A stretch of DNA of 64,000 nt from Epinephelus fuscoguttatus (Eukaryota; Chordata; Actinopteri; Perciformes; Serranidae): contig NC_064771.1 of the NCBI RefSeq assembly GCF_011397635.1, forward strand, positions 12,215,379 through 12,279,378, in the 5' to 3' direction. Position 1 is the stretch's first letter, and every line of letters begins with the position of its first letter. Below, one piece after another: positions 48,001 through 58,800 of the stretch. The position numbers and the translations under genes were made by a program. Below the pieces are notes generated by a model. That model was given only the letters and a program-made list of their open reading frames with translations, was not told where the DNA came from and did not search any database.

Positions 48001-48603
48001 TGAGGATTTCCCTGAGGGAAGGGCAGCATCTTTGCCTGTTTTGTTTATTGAACCATTTCCAGAGTGATGCTTATGGTGGTTCTTGTAATGTCCATCTGTG
48101 AGATTAGTGTGATAATCCGAGGAGAATTCAGATAGCTCTCTTTGGATGCTGCGAAGTGCAGACTTATCCCACGATTCCCCATTAGAGTCCGTCATACCTC
48201 CATTTTTGATCAACATCCCCTCACAGCTTTTCTCGGTGGCACTTAATGCCTTGAGGAAAGAAGACATGTTTGATATATTCTTCTGTTGCTGCTGTGTCCA
48301 TGGCTGGGCATAGTTTTTATCATTTTTGCTTTGCCCTTGCTTTTTAGATTCCTTCTGATGAGTCTTTTTAAGAGGCTCCCCCGCCAAAGGTTTGTGGCAA
48401 CTGAAAGGTGAGTATCCACACAAGAACTCGTCATTATAAACCGCGTCATCTCCAACGCAGAGACTTCGGAAGGCCCGATCCGTGAGAGTGCTGACCTCAC
48501 GATCGGTCTCGTCCATGAACAAGTCAGAGAAGCCATTGGGGAAGCGATGGTGGAGCATGCTCCCCACCCGGTGGCTCATGTGTCGCTTTTCCACACAGCT
48601 CAT
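42013..48603 (-). CDS. c10orf71: C10orf71/CEFIP-like DUF4585 protein (2196 aa, single coding exon)
   Basis: The ATG at 48603 is the first in frame after an upstream stop; a probable acceptor (GTTTTAG) opens the exon at 48736. Residues 31-60 hold DREVSTLTDRAFRSLCV, the N-terminal signature of C10orf71 proteins as I know it. Next come a conserved-looking block at 209-270 (LNIKNFFLHSEF, PKWYDLPFYKELTEAHR), a polyproline stretch (289-311), long low-complexity Ser/Lys/Glu regions, eight 16-aa repeats (1545-1672), a Ser/Lys/His-rich tract (about 1797-1888), a Pro-Asn tract (about 2015-2028) and a C-terminal DUF4585 unit at about 2063-2110 (LLQDPDSGQYFFVD, FFDPETGSYVQLPV). Mammalian CEFIP is a Z-disc protein of heart and skeletal muscle that binds FHL2; human is about 1435 aa, so this is long. 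PROB1 and C4orf54 share DUF4585, but the N terminus and the TMEM273-like neighbour favour C10orf71. Confidence 0.8.
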   Translation of the reverse strand: MSCVEKRHMSHRVGSMLHHRFPNGFSDLFMDETDREVSTLTDRAFRSLCVGDDAVYNDEFLCGYSPFSCHKPLAGEPLKKTHQKESKKQGQSKNDKNYAQPWTQQQQKNISNMSSFLKALSATEKSCEGMLIKNGGMTDSNGESWDKSALRSIQRELSEFSSDYHTNLTDGHYKNHHKHHSGNGSINKTGKDAALPSGKSSKSKNGKSTVKLKKLNIKNFFLHSEFSPFQSWRDFNQFPFGQEDTSILPTDNIPKWYDLPFYKELTEAHRKETLHTEEPQSCQKAAVEPPPPTAPKPIPPPPPPKVLPKPSATPAEKRCTSDGGDGSAAPWRRNRSRAKSVIPVNQPGIPPQENSSKTADESLWLVKKEARSVEVKAIDEVSSLASTPFSICQLMTPLIPSRQPTDTSEILQTVLSPSALDLPLRPHSEAKGTPEPPIKRDSYKSLASSILFNLKDNRKRVKSRYSPPKFKTLEVPESGTQSPQSDQPKYPQAGSEGYASGLSTPAISKDEQTVCSPVLEAISNPTVVLTKQDTDGPLSDDYLLSNLLQTKKEAAGSHGEENPISSLIHSKKSRSPKAKKQNYPSLNLYKKASPVDSDMKYLQVPLSTNAPIHIDQPTEANELSALTLNKLSPTALPTNTGLSPNTLNVSKDRSPIISPYALEKEGLSSNLSVGKRAPNVPDKAKRPAKDIKEKDFSPKEKDTSGQTMSTMDVIRAAKEAINAAKNKALSAAQSDSISKPSDTDELREKEIDETEYSKVFGSKKESLVQENNNVLSPSRIEATLDGKKSNVKKEPPPVPKRNFAKTDIQLSLLEKQQTRTIDKLANGDSGDAKAEIPPDENESIQKQGKPKHMFSARQNKYIKYQRYTLTDDDQGEEFEEGDQKVNTGMETHEEIMSPREMRDSEHIINDLHALKELERVRLGDRFLDNARKKFGVTNIDEETRAKNDLISRELRNIKKGMLSMRGNTMAKRDLFAQKEKAQSKQETFTKTDTNVILNKALINDNYDKAKMALEEIISDRQKKKHKITEQDANPIFDKNADESYVTRVEQRKKAMKDSMTEDKEKQNGNALTLKEKDLKERLGDLRDHNHMRQILSQTEPRLGETHRSGGRLALSGMEKTDNPSYESEEVNLRNIMRQISEESGESLMNQNEGKKGDVPPVPPRSRKGGSRRDETVTMDTDSLKDGEGEDICTKFVKYENGEVQVGRVGRQAVDSDPSTKESSQNETNPVKERWDMVNNAISITGTDGASCESSLPSEYPQSENRLCLSPEARRHEYKANDLHADSPTMEATFENISARAQETCKVKRKAPLKPDHLNTPDDNVTNNSVADEPDKINRASMEINLDADAIGEMPRAIISPLLLVNGVSINQSPPDQASLSSKSSYFSVESALHRNTETESNVYHSLENLIGEVEDVDDLIRNLSRNTKQDSDRTEVEYYSLSDHESEPEVVKPPQKETEVPCQSLTHDEHNQTPMSPSNTFLPPMGIPALFKVKDNTFSNKLKLKSVQPWSPRGSLSGSEKGEEVHQVKENPELPLANEPVIRISTPIPDEIFKPTEIPSSAPIPDKIFKPKEIPSSAPNPDDIFKPKEIPFSAPIPDEIFKPKEILSSAPIPDEIFKTKEIPISTPIPDGIFKPKEIPFSAPIPDEIFTPKESQFSAPIQIEIFKPKEIPSISSPPLLLSPSNLQNENPKKPQAGGFLTVPQEDDRLSGVSPSSEGVESLTTSTADTADEMGTSAGVSKVPSERSGSPCSGNDSQTGLPKPPVVLPKSEKAVLKAIKLANRRMKKEEAQKSSHKSSQSSSKHKGDKHKSDKSEHKSSSSRSSKSSERNHKEKIKDGHHDSESHHGKKGDDQSEQQSSERRDHNSGNQHHDRTDVRHKTRRESHGSVENNNQSNEALPSVTERQGRTSNRHIRDKPEQRHYSSDRVISNVPVYKAQLIERPMSDKPFHRSQSIDRYLGDKVERRLSADTSVNEKLDPRTQRIEKSIMDELQQRGRARDKANRDNPFRRSHSIDAYPNPNPNPNPNPNPTTLSRQSSHNSHTSQLSRQSSIEHTIVTQSFPMTQRKLLQDPDSGQYFFVDMPVQVKTKTFFDPETGSYVQLPVQPPEGAVPQASPLEVLTPPLVVYHSFVPVPLSPMAQKATIQAPHMEPEGFGQRNAERLRQMHCQEGHPYLEPIYGQHDHVLGEFVGTEELDCPS
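42521..42560 (-). repeat. Telomere-like hexamer tract within coding sequence
   Basis: The + strand shows GGGTTA/GGGTTG units in series (about seven). On the coding strand the tract reads as alternating Pro-Asn codons, so it is in frame and expands by two residues per unit. Confidence 0.9.
43588..43971 (-). repeat. Eight tandem 48-bp coding repeats (16-aa units)
   Basis: Exactly 384 bases, 8 x 48. Consensus unit SAPIPDEIFKPKEIPS, residues 1545-1672. Units vary at a few positions (for example P/S and K/T), and the IFKPKEIP core is the best kept. Probably a disordered spacer or multivalent short-motif region. Confidence 0.95.
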
Positions 48604-51600
48604 GATGTCAACAACCTTCTTTCTGTCTCGTGCATCACTTGACTTGCCTTCTCTACAGCTCCTGCAGCTCTGTAGATGTTTTGGTTTTCATCCAGCTCAG
48701 GTTGTCATTAGGGAAGTGGTGGGATATGCAAACTTCCTAAAACGAGACAGTGAAATCAGTGTCAGTGTTTAAGAGTTTAAAGTTACTCACACATTGTCAG
48801 CCATTATCATTCCAGCATTTGTGCAGTTCAAAAACACACAAAGACTTTGTTTGATAATTACTATAAAAGGTTTTGAACTCCGTAGTGGCACTGATGACCT
48901 TTATGTACATGACATGTGCCAGCTTCAGCCATGCTGTCACTATGCAGGGAGCAGACAAACACTTCATGCCATGCGCTTGGCTATTTTAAGCACTGTATGG
49001 TGCCTTTAGCTGTGAGCACTAAGCATACTGTTGGTAGCTGGGTGAACAGCTCCTTGTCCATTTATAGGAATGTTATTAGGGAAGATAAGCATTTCTATTG
49101 TTCAGGTGTGTGCATGTCAAAGGAAGTACCCATGCTTCACATTGGTCCCTTTCAAATTCAGTCATATCTTTTTCACTTTTAGTAGGTTGGTATTTAGACA
49201 ACTTCTCTGGAAAGCTCCAGAACAAAATTCATACCTGCAGGTTAACACCACAGAGGAAATGCATATAAATCATCACATCAGTCACAGAGCGCCTCAACAG
49301 CAGCTGCTCTACTGTAGCTTACTTTAGCTATCTGGGTGAGGTCTTAGAATAGCTCATTAACCCATTTATATGTCCTGACCTGGGAGCACAGCCATTGGCA
49401 TATAACTCAACTCTTCAACTATCTGCATAACCATAACTCTCCTTATAAGCAGATGAGTTTGAGACAAATATAAACACAGACATTCAATGGTCCAGTTGTG
49501 TATTTGATTGTATCTGTACATTAAAAGTGTGTAGTTTGAAAGCAATCTCAGTTGTCATGAGATTCATGTTCACAGATGAGTATGATTTGAAGAGAGGTGG
49601 GTGAGTTCACAACAGCTAATAAGACAAATCATTATTATTATTATTGGAACCTAACAAGCCAGGTAACATTACTAGAAATTAATGACTTTACTGTATCTTG
49701 AGCTTGACTTACAGAATGTTTTGGCTTTCCAGGAGACTTTGGTTGCCAACAGTCTACCAGCTCTCATAACCAGAGATCAGTTAGCAGCCTTCGGTACTTT
49801 CCCAGCATATGCTCGTTTATTTATACCCAAGGAATGAGGTTGCCCAGTTAACTATACTGTATATAGGTGCAACCATTGAAATACAGTTCTAAAGTTTCCT
49901 CAAAGATGTGTTGATATTGGTGTAAATTATAAGACAATTGTTATGTGTAATGATTTTATAGCAATAACATCCAGGAGCCCTTGTGCTGTCAGACTTTTTG
50001 GATATTAATGTCTTGCTTAAGTGTAAAATTTCTTATATCTTATATTCTGTCTACTGGCCCTCATTTTTTTATGTCTATACAAACATTGACATGTTTACTC
50101 TGCTCCCTCACCTTCATGATGGGTCTTCCATGCCGACTGTAACCATCCAGTCTAGACTTTGGTATCAAACACAGATCCTCAACGTAGATTCCAGTGCAGA
50201 GCCACCTGCTGACAATAAATTCTTGTTAGCAGTTGTCATTCACGGTAATAGGTCTTTCACTTGAAGTTGAAGAAACAAAAGAAAACTCACCAAAGTGAGT
50301 CAAGCCCTCAGATCCATGTTCAAATGCACTGGTGTGGCTAGGGTCCTGACAGCGAGCTCAGAAGATACCAAAATAGACGCACAAGTCAGTGTGGCCAAAC
50401 TGAGCAGCAACACAGGACGCAGCTAGCTAGCTCACACTGGAGCAACCAGTGGGTGTCAAGTGGCAGGGCAAGGCAGGGCAGCAGGATGAAATGGACACTA
50501 TCATTGGTTATTTTTGTAACTTAGCAGTGAGGGCTGATAGGTTCCCTCATGGACCATCTCTTCACCGTTAGGCACCTTTGAAGAGATGACAGGGCCTTCA
50601 TGTCAATGAAGATGAGGTGTCAATACTTTAAGTCTCGGTGGACACAAAACAGACAGGTGGGGTGTACTCACCATTGGCCAATAATTAGCTTGTGACTCAT
50701 TTTGCCTCTGTCACCCAGGGAAACAAGTTTTCTGATATAGCCCATTGCATCACAGAACTCCAAATTAGCATGACAGTCCCTGAAGTGGAGACTGGAAGCT
50801 GGAGGTGGCTGGATGTCTGCTGACTAATATGACCGTGACGGGGCTGGGCTAATTCTTGTTGCTCAAACTTTGTTTACAAGTCCGTGTTATGGACATGAAA
50901 GTGTGTGACTGGGTAGTCTAGTTTTAGGACCAATGCAGCTGTTGTTGCTGCGAGATGAAGCTGAAATGGAGGGAGACATTTTGTTGACTTGTGATCCTTT
51001 GTGAGTCAGAGGAAGTCAGTGGGTGAGGTCACATGTGAATTTTGACCCTGTGCATTGCCTAAATGTGGAAAGTGCAGTGTAACAAATACTGCGTGGTTAC
51101 ACTTGGTTTTATATGTCATGAGAGAACAATATACATAGCCTACTACTGCCTGTAGAATCACTATCAACTGTTCCATCTGTTTCAGTGGGGTACTGGCTAA
51201 AAAAAAGACTTTTGAAAGCATGAAATCACAATTCTGTTGAGCCCTCATTGGCCCCAGCAACAACTTCATGACTCCACAGCCCCAGCATCAACAGTGTATG
51301 GCTGTGCTCCATCAAGGTGCCATATTTAAGCCGGTCTATTTCTGTCGTGTTGTATTTCAAAAGGTAACAGCCTGCCTCTCTACAGACTGCACCTTCCACA
51401 CTAAAGATAATCAGTCAAATGCTCACCCTGCACATGTTAGTTGACCAGCTTAAGGCAGTAACACGTGCTATTTTCTGCAAAAATGGTGAATACATTAGAC
51501 ATATATATGTTGTAAACCTACACCGTGTCTCAATCAAAGTGCATTAATAAGTCACTTACAACTTCCTCCATGATATGCAATGTATATATAAACATGTATA

Positions 51601-51898
51601 CATATCATACTTCACTAGTCTTCCAGAGCATCTAATGATTGCACTTGCAGATAGTGTGGTGGTGTTTTGTTGTTGGTTTTTTTGACAGGGTAAAGTCCCT
51701 GCATTATTTTGGGGAGGTAGACGTAGTTGCTGAGCAATGTGGGAATATCTTGTTGTGAGCAGAGATACTGTATGGTATTTCCCTTTTACTGTCTGCATTC
51801 CCGTCTTGTCCAGAATAAGGCATGGGCCTCCCCCCTCATTCCCCTCTCACACCAGTCCTCCTCTTCAAGCCCTTTTATCCAATGCTCTCTCATGCTGT
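48604..51898. other. Region upstream of the C10orf71-like gene, no further gene recognised
   Basis: 48604-48736 is probably the untranslated part of the coding exon. Beyond it, one or more 5' untranslated exons are expected but cannot be placed. 48950-49450 contains near-consensus muscle-type motifs: CTATTTTAAG (MEF2-like), CCTTATAAGC (CArG/TATA-like, GCTTATAAGG on the gene strand) and CAGCTG. The remainder shows only short ORFs. Confidence 0.35.
48653..48691 (-). other. Short upstream ORF in the 5' leader of the C10orf71-like gene
   Basis: ATG at 48691, 12 codons (MKTKTSTELQEL), stop at 48653, 49 bases before the main ATG. It could lower translation of the main frame. Confidence 0.4.
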
Positions 51899-53115
51899 AG
51901 AGGGATAGTTTGGATTTTTTTAAGTGGTCTTGTATGAGGTACTCATTCATCGTCAGTGTATTGCCTACAGTAGATGGCAGTCGGTGCACCCCAACTTTGG
52001 AGAAGCAGGCAGAGCACTGACACAGAAGCTAAGCAATGTACTGCTGTGGATGGGGTCAGCAATAAAATGTAGTTTAGCCACCTAAAAAAAAAAAAAAAGT
52101 CCCACCCAAACAATAAATATCAGTTTAAGTGTGCGCTATATTCAGAGTATTTGTACTGCTTTACCTTTCCGTCAGACAGGGGCGGACTGGCCATCTGGAG
52201 GTTCTGGAGAATCACAGAACGGCTGGTACTCCAGGACGGCCGGCGGCCGCCACGCAGTCATCGTTTTTTTTGTTTGTTTGTTTGTTTTTCCTTTTTCTCC
52301 CTGATAATCTACTGTTGCACGTCCAGTCCGCTAGGTGGCAGCCTTTAAATTGGATGCCAGCCGGCCCATAGATTTCTATGAGCCAGCCGGCCGCCAATCA
52401 AATTGAAGAAGAAGGAAGCGCATACCGTATGCGCACCGGTTGTTGTGGGCTGGGCCGAGTCAAAGTCCAGGGCTGTTTTTTAGTCCTAGTCCGCCCCTGC
52501 CGGCAGACGTTGATTTGTGATCTGGATCAGAAGCCGATATAGCTCCTTCTTCAAAGTCAGACTTCATGGAGAAAAACAGTGATTTAATATTGTTGGTATA
52601 CTGCTGCCTTTTCAGTTATTTCTTTTTTTGTGTTATTGTGTCACTTTGGTGTTTAAAGTGGTCAATTCAGATTCACCAAAGTCGCAACATAACACAAACT
52701 AACTAACTGAACAGCGGTAGACCAGCAGCTGCTGCTTTCAGCAAGCCAAAATTATTGTTTCTGTCCATGGAGTCTGGTGGCTTTAGATCGAGCACTGATG
52801 TGGTACTAGAGTCATTAACAGCCTAACTGTTGGAACAGGCTGTCTGATGGAAAGGTAAAGCACTGGAAATACACTCAATATAGCATACACATAAACTGAT
52901 CTTATTTTTTTTTTAGGTAGGTTTTTTTTTAGGTAGCTAAGATATGTTTTGCTGCTGACCCCCATCCATAGCAGTACATTGCTAAGTTTCTATTTTAATA
53001 ATCAGCCACTTTTCCAAACTGGGGGTGTACTGACAGAAATCTATTTTAGGTAACAGACTACGGATAAGTACCTCATACAATTCCACTTCAAAAAAAAATC
53101 TCAATTATCCCGAAA
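51899..53115. mobile_element. Long-armed inverted-repeat element (about 1.2 kb)
   Basis: The left arm (about 51899-52075) starts GGGATAGTTTGGATTTTTTT with GTATGAGGTACT. The right arm (about 52935-53115) is its approximate reverse complement (AGTACCTCATACAA, then AAAAAAAAATCTCAATTATCCC). Both arms also share the CAGCAGTACATTGCT/AGCAATGTACTGCTG motif. No coding region. A younger hAT-like element is inserted inside. Confidence 0.65.
52177..52499. mobile_element. hAT-like MITE with perfect 12-bp TIRs, nested
   Basis: Left CAGGGGCGGACT, right AGTCCGCCCCTG, exact inverse. The flanking octamers CCGTCAGA (52169-52176) and CCGGCAGA (52500-52507) differ at one base. 323 bp and GC-rich, including a GCGGCCGC. 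A CTCF-like motif CCGCTAGGTGGCAGC lies at 52328-52342. Confidence 0.85.
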
Positions 53116-53521
53116 GATGATTTCTACTGACTCCCAAAAGGACTTAAATGACCAGCCCCAAAATGACATATATTACTAGTCTAACTGTTCTAACAGTAAT
53201 GGTTCTAATGCAGTTTTAAAAATGTCTGGAACATCATGAAATGAAATTCCACTCCAAACCAACATGGTCAGGTTTGGGAAAAACATGATGGTTTGGCATT
53301 AAATAAATACTTTTGTCTTTTGTCTTTTTTTAAAATTTTTTTTTAAATTTATTTTTTTTATTTTTTATTTTTTATTTTTTTTTTAGATTAGACTATATAG
53401 CTGTATATAGTCAGCAAATGCCTCCAGACTGTGGGCTGGTTGCTGGATCTATTGTTTTGTGTTTCTGATGGTAAATACATTAATAATGTCATTTTGTGCC
53501 AATCAATGCATTTGTTTGTGC
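53116..53521. other. AT-rich DNA with long T-rich simple sequence
   Basis: A poly-T/TTTA low-complexity run at about 53318-53385. No gene. Confidence 0.6.
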
Positions 53522-53535
53522 ATGAAATCCATCTG

Positions 53536-53906
53536 GGGCGGCACGGTGGTGTGGTGGTTAGCACTCTTGCCTCACAGCAAGAGGGTTGCCGGTTCAATCC
53601 CGGGTGTGGGAGCCCTTCTGTGCGGAGTTTGCATGTTCTCCCCGTGTCAGCGTGGGTTCTCTCCGGGCACTCCGGCTTCCTCCCACAGTCCAAAGACATG
53701 CAGATTGGAGACTAGGTTAATTGATAACTCTAAATTGTCCGTAGGTGTGAATGTGAGCGTGAATGGTTGTTTGTCTCTATGTGTCAGCCCTGCTATAGTC
53801 TGGCAACCTGTCCAGGGTGTACCCTGCCTCTCGCCCGATGTCAGCTGGGATAGGCTCCAGCCCCCCCGCAACCCTCAAGAGGATGAAGCGGTTAGAAGAT
53901 GAATGA
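53536..53906 (+). mobile_element. Complete tRNA-headed SINE-type retroposon with 14-bp target duplication
   Basis: The head has an A-box-like TGGTGGTTAGCACTCTTG and a B box GGTTCAATCCC. It is followed by the widespread fish body (CATGTTCTCCCCGTGT, TCCTCCCACAGTCCAAAGAC, GCTGGGATAGGCTCCAGC) and a GAATGAATGA-type tail. The perfect direct repeat ATGAAATCCATCTG flanks it (53522-53535 and 53907-53920), so a full, fairly recent insertion. Confidence 0.85.
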
Positions 53907-53920
53907 ATGAAATCCATCTG

Positions 53921-55848
53921 TAAAATTCAAAATTTACTACAACAAAAGAATCCCATACACATAATATGAGGGTAAATTTATGATTTAGGATAGTCAACAA
54001 GTGAGGTCGGATAGAGCATCTATGACCAAACTTACTCATTAGCTAATTCATGCTAATGTTATCAGCCAACACACTCTCACTCTGACCACCTCCACATACA
54101 AAGTACAAGCTACAAGCAAGCAAGTACAAGCAAGTTTATTTATTTATTTATTTTTCTTTTTTCCCATGGTTAGGTTTAGGCAACAAAAGCATGTGGTTAG
54201 GATAAGGAAAAAAGAACCGGGTTTGGCTTTAGAATCTTACAGAACACAAACACCGCTCTCTCAGGTGAAAGTCGGTGTTTGTTAGACCCATCCACCACCC
54301 CTCCTGCCAGCTCCAGTCGGCCGCCTTATCTTTCGTCCTTGTCCTGCAGCATTTTCCCCTGACACAAATTCCAACGGCAACCAGCCGCGTATCATGCCAG
54401 TGTTAAAGGACACCTTTTTTCTTTCGTTTTTGATCATATATCACTGTGATACAAAGATAACAAAACAAAACAAAAACAAAAAACAGAGTTAAAAGAGCGA
54501 GAGAGCTGACACAAATATAATTTGTATAACAGACACCTTAAAGTGAAGTCCAGTGCACCAGGGTCAGGATTCAGTCTTTGTTTGTGGCATTATGACTGAC
54601 ACCCACATGTGTTCTGGTTGGCTGTGACACCACAGGGAGCCAGCAAGCAGCCTGGCTCATGCCCCTTCATGCCCACTAAGAACTGAGACAGACAGGCAGA
54701 GGGGATAACTGGCCTTCAGGACTGACAGGCTAGTAAACCCAGGTAGGATAAATCTAGGACAGCTGAGGCAGATCATATACATGAGAAGATATGAAGATCT
54801 AGTGACGGAGAAACTTTGCAACTTACCACACATTTTTTCCCCCCTTCAAAACAGTCAACACAAAGACATGAAATGAAAGTGTCAAGTAGGTCACTCTAAC
54901 ATGTACATTTGAAGTGCAGATTCTACGTGGTATTTAAAGATGATGAAGGTGTTTCCCCGAAGGTTGCGTGTTTTTATCTGTCTGGGAAAAAATGTATTTT
55001 TTCCGATTTCATACATATAAAATTAGAGGAGCCCAGACTGCAGCCTGCAGCGTTAACATACATAACATAACTTTATCGCACAGCCAGCCGTTATTTGCCT
55101 TGTGTGAGGGGAGTGATGGCAGGGCTGCAATAACTGACACACTGAGGGCTAATATAGCAGGTGGCTGACCAATCAAAGGGGAGGATTAACGCGCTAAAAA
55201 TGCTGTTACATCATCATCGCATGAAGAAGTCAAGAAGTTAAACATGATCGACAAACAAACTGCCAGACAAATTGGATCCAGTCCAGTTTGAGCCGAGACC
55301 TTGACCTATGATATTTTATCGGAGGTAATAAATCTTTGGAGCGTCATGGCTGCCATGGCAACATCTGGCCCCCAAATCTTTCCACCCAAACTTCAGTAAC
55401 CAACATCCAACAGCAATCTATGTCAACAAGTATCAGTGCCAACCACTCATGGAGGCTTCTATGAGCTATGATTGAACGTATAAATGAGACGAAAACAAAA
55501 AGAGACACACTTTAAACTTATTGCAACACTTTGCTAGGTTCTGAAACATCACTTCCTTTCACACAAAAGACCTAACATACAGCAACCAAAGTCAAAGCTA
55601 TCATGACGTGAATGTGAGGCAAACAACTGTTGTAATATCATGGACCAATGCTTGAAGGAGAACTTCTCAATAGTCAGTGCTCACACTGAGGCATTACAGC
55701 AGCTAAAAGGACAAAAGTGAAATAGACGCGTAATCTTTTCATCAGCAAAGCTTTAAAACCCACAAACTCAGGAAACCGCTTGTCATTTTATGTGAGAAAA
55801 GACTCATGCTTTAAGAAGTCAGCACACTACCCAGAAACAACGCAAGAA
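53921..55848. other. Intergenic DNA upstream of the TMEM273-like gene
   Basis: No gene recognised. Contains a TTTA-rich stretch near 54137-54160 and ordinary AT-rich DNA. The promoter of the next gene should lie at the right end, but I see no distinct TATA or CpG island. Confidence 0.35.
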
Positions 55849-58800
55849 ATGAGAGCTTTTCAGATGAGTGGGTGTTTCTCAGCTGTCATCAGGGCTGTCC
55901 TCATCAATGGTGAGTACTGTGGACATCTGAATGTTGTCCTTATATTCTCCACTTTACGTGAAAACTACACATGCTGTGGTGATATATTTGGTAGGGTGAG
56001 TTTAAAAGTATCGTGAGCTTTTTGATTGTTAACAGTAATGGTAAAGACTATTAGAAGTCAGCAAGGCCGTCTTGACAGTTGTTAGTAATAAAGTTAACTG
56101 CCACATGAAGCCGGCAAAAACCAGCATATGAAACTACAAGAACTAAAAACAAACTTTAGGAACTATATTCAAGGTTATGTAATCTTAGTTTGCAATCTCT
56201 GCCACAGCTAATGGGACAGCTAAAACAATGTATACAGTGAGATAGTCGAGGCTACACTCAGCTAAAGCTATCTAAACTTCTGCTTAAGCTAGCTAGCTAG
56301 CTAAATATCTCAGGAGCTGCTACCTCAGCCTTTGGACTTGAAATCACAATTTGGTGGCTAAGCTACCTTTAAATTACATTCTAAGTTTAATAAATTGCAA
56401 GTTAATTTCATATATTGATTTGAAAATAAATATTAACACTAGAAGAACAGAGACAAACTCTGTCTGACCAGGAGGGAATATCCTAAAGTTGATTAAAAAG
56501 CTTTTATCATAACCCATCTGACTGAAATTAGCCTTTTGCTAGTATGTTAAACTTGTCAGCTAATCAGCTGTAAATGTTTCAGTATCATTGTAGGCTAATG
56601 AATGCTGCATCAAGCTAAGATAGTGATTTACAACTACAACAAAACATGTAGCCCTAAAGGGACAGGTCATCCAAAAATTAAGATTACGTATTTCTCCTCT
56701 TCCCTGTAGTGCTTTCTAGAGATGTCTGCCTTCTCTCTAGTATAATGGAACTAGATGGTACTCCACTGTTACTGCTGAAAGTGCCAAAAAAAATCATTTT
56801 AAAAACTCAACAGCAATGTCTCTCTCCAGAAGTCGTGACCCTGTTACTCAAGATTAAACACAGACCGTGGCACTGTGTACATCTACTCATAGAGTGCCCC
56901 AAGAATGAGGCCTCAAACACAGCTTTTCCTCACAGCAATGAGGTCTGAACTGAAATACACAGGATGATTTTCTTTTTTTTTATGGGTATAATTACTACAT
57001 TCTGCTGGTTTAACCTGTTACACTTGTTTATTGTTTGTTATTATGTGGATTGGATGGTTGAAGCGTGTTCAAGTGTGTTCATTTGTGAAGATGAACTTGC
57101 TGAACAAAACATCGTAAACTTTTTTTTTTTTTGTTAAATATATTTTTTAGGGCATTTTGCCTTTAATAGACAGGACAGGTAAGCTTTTGAAAGAGGGAGA
57201 GAGAGGGGGGGTGACATGCAGCAAATGGCCGCAGGCTGGACTCGAGCCCGGGCTGCTGCGTCAACAGCCATGTACATGGGACGCCTGCTCTACCACTAAG
57301 CTACCAATGCCCCAATAAACTTTTGTTTTGTTTTTTTTTGCAATAATCCAAACTCAAATTGTTGGATCTTTGACAAGGGAACCAGGGCAAAGCTACTTTC
57401 CGCATCAGCCTACAAAAAACACCATCCCTGCAGTACTCTATGATGTGATGATGAGAGGCTGTGACAACACGAGATGTAAATATTAAAGGCATTGGCTCCT
57501 TGACTGAACTGTTAGTGATTTGGTTGGCGGTGTAGTTTGGTAGAAAGAAAATTTGTTCCTGCATTTTTATTTTTTTTTTTTTGGGGGGGGGGGGGGGGGG
57601 TTTTAGCACCACAAGCTGAATGCTATCCATTATATTTGAAAGAAGGCAGACATCTCTATGACCGATACCTCCAGCACTCGGCAACCCACACCAAAACAAT
57701 CTAGACTGATAAATAGCAAAACAAGTTAGAAGAAAAATATGCATTTTATATTTTGGGTTAAATCCCCTGCGCTTTAAATACAAATGTTACACAAAAGTAA
57801 TTTTAAAAAAAGAAAGCTGAAAGAAAATATTGTATACTGCATTCCCCCTTGTATTTAGTGTCAAAGGTAGAGTGCAGCTATCTGCACATTACATCCTCTC
57901 TACACGTTGCACAGTTTGCCGATCAGCCTTAACTCTAATTCCTTTTTTCTCTGTTTCACTGCTTCTGTAGTAACTGCTGTTCACCATTTAAGGTCTGGTT
58001 TACTGACTTTCGACCAAAGCAGAAAAGTTAATGTGATATTATTTTTTGTAAAAGTTCTCTTTCTGCAAGACTTGTATTTGTGTCTTGACTCGGGCTGTGA
58101 GTTGAAGCCGTGGAGAGCAGCCAGTCTGCCTGCTGGACGTGGCACATTATGTAAGAGGTCGCGCTGTGGTCACTGGAAACCTTATCTCTTCCAACACTCA
58201 GGACGCATTAAGATGAAATTACCATAGACTGATACATAACACATAGATTGTCCCATGACTAGTCACAGGTTCAACCCTTGCAACAGCCAAGGCTTTGAAC
58301 TCCAGTTTATGACCTTCAGCAACCTGTTCTTGACAGGAAATGCATGTTTCTTCCCACTAGACAGTAGAGCCAAATGCTGCCTGAAAGCTGACCACTGAAA
58401 ATTTCACAGGTTACTCAGTGTTGTATATTGATTGGCTGATTTAAGCTGATGCTACATATACTTCAGTTCTGATTTAGGATCTCATCTAGTAACAACAGGC
58501 CAGGTGCCAGAGCTGCCAGAGGAATGCGACTGAGGGTTTTAAAATGTAAGACAGCCACTTGCTGAGCGTGTATGCTCTGTTTCAGCAACACCCTGATCCG
58601 ATCTCAGTTACAGCCATGCCTCACCACCCACAGTATCACTCCTCTGTCTTTTGGCGTCTCAACAGGAGCAGCTGAGAGCATGCCTGAAGAGTATGTTGGC
58701 ATAAAACTGGATGTCACCTTCCTTTTTTCTTTTTTTTCTTTTTTTTTAAAAATAAATTATATGTCTACAACCTAATATTGGGTGATGAAGCTTGTGTGCA

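Noticed and set aside
58572-58775. 67-codon frame in intron 1 of the TMEM273-like gene as an extra exon
   Set aside because: No acceptor/donor pair with compatible phase. Exon 1 joins exon 2 without it and completes the signal peptide.
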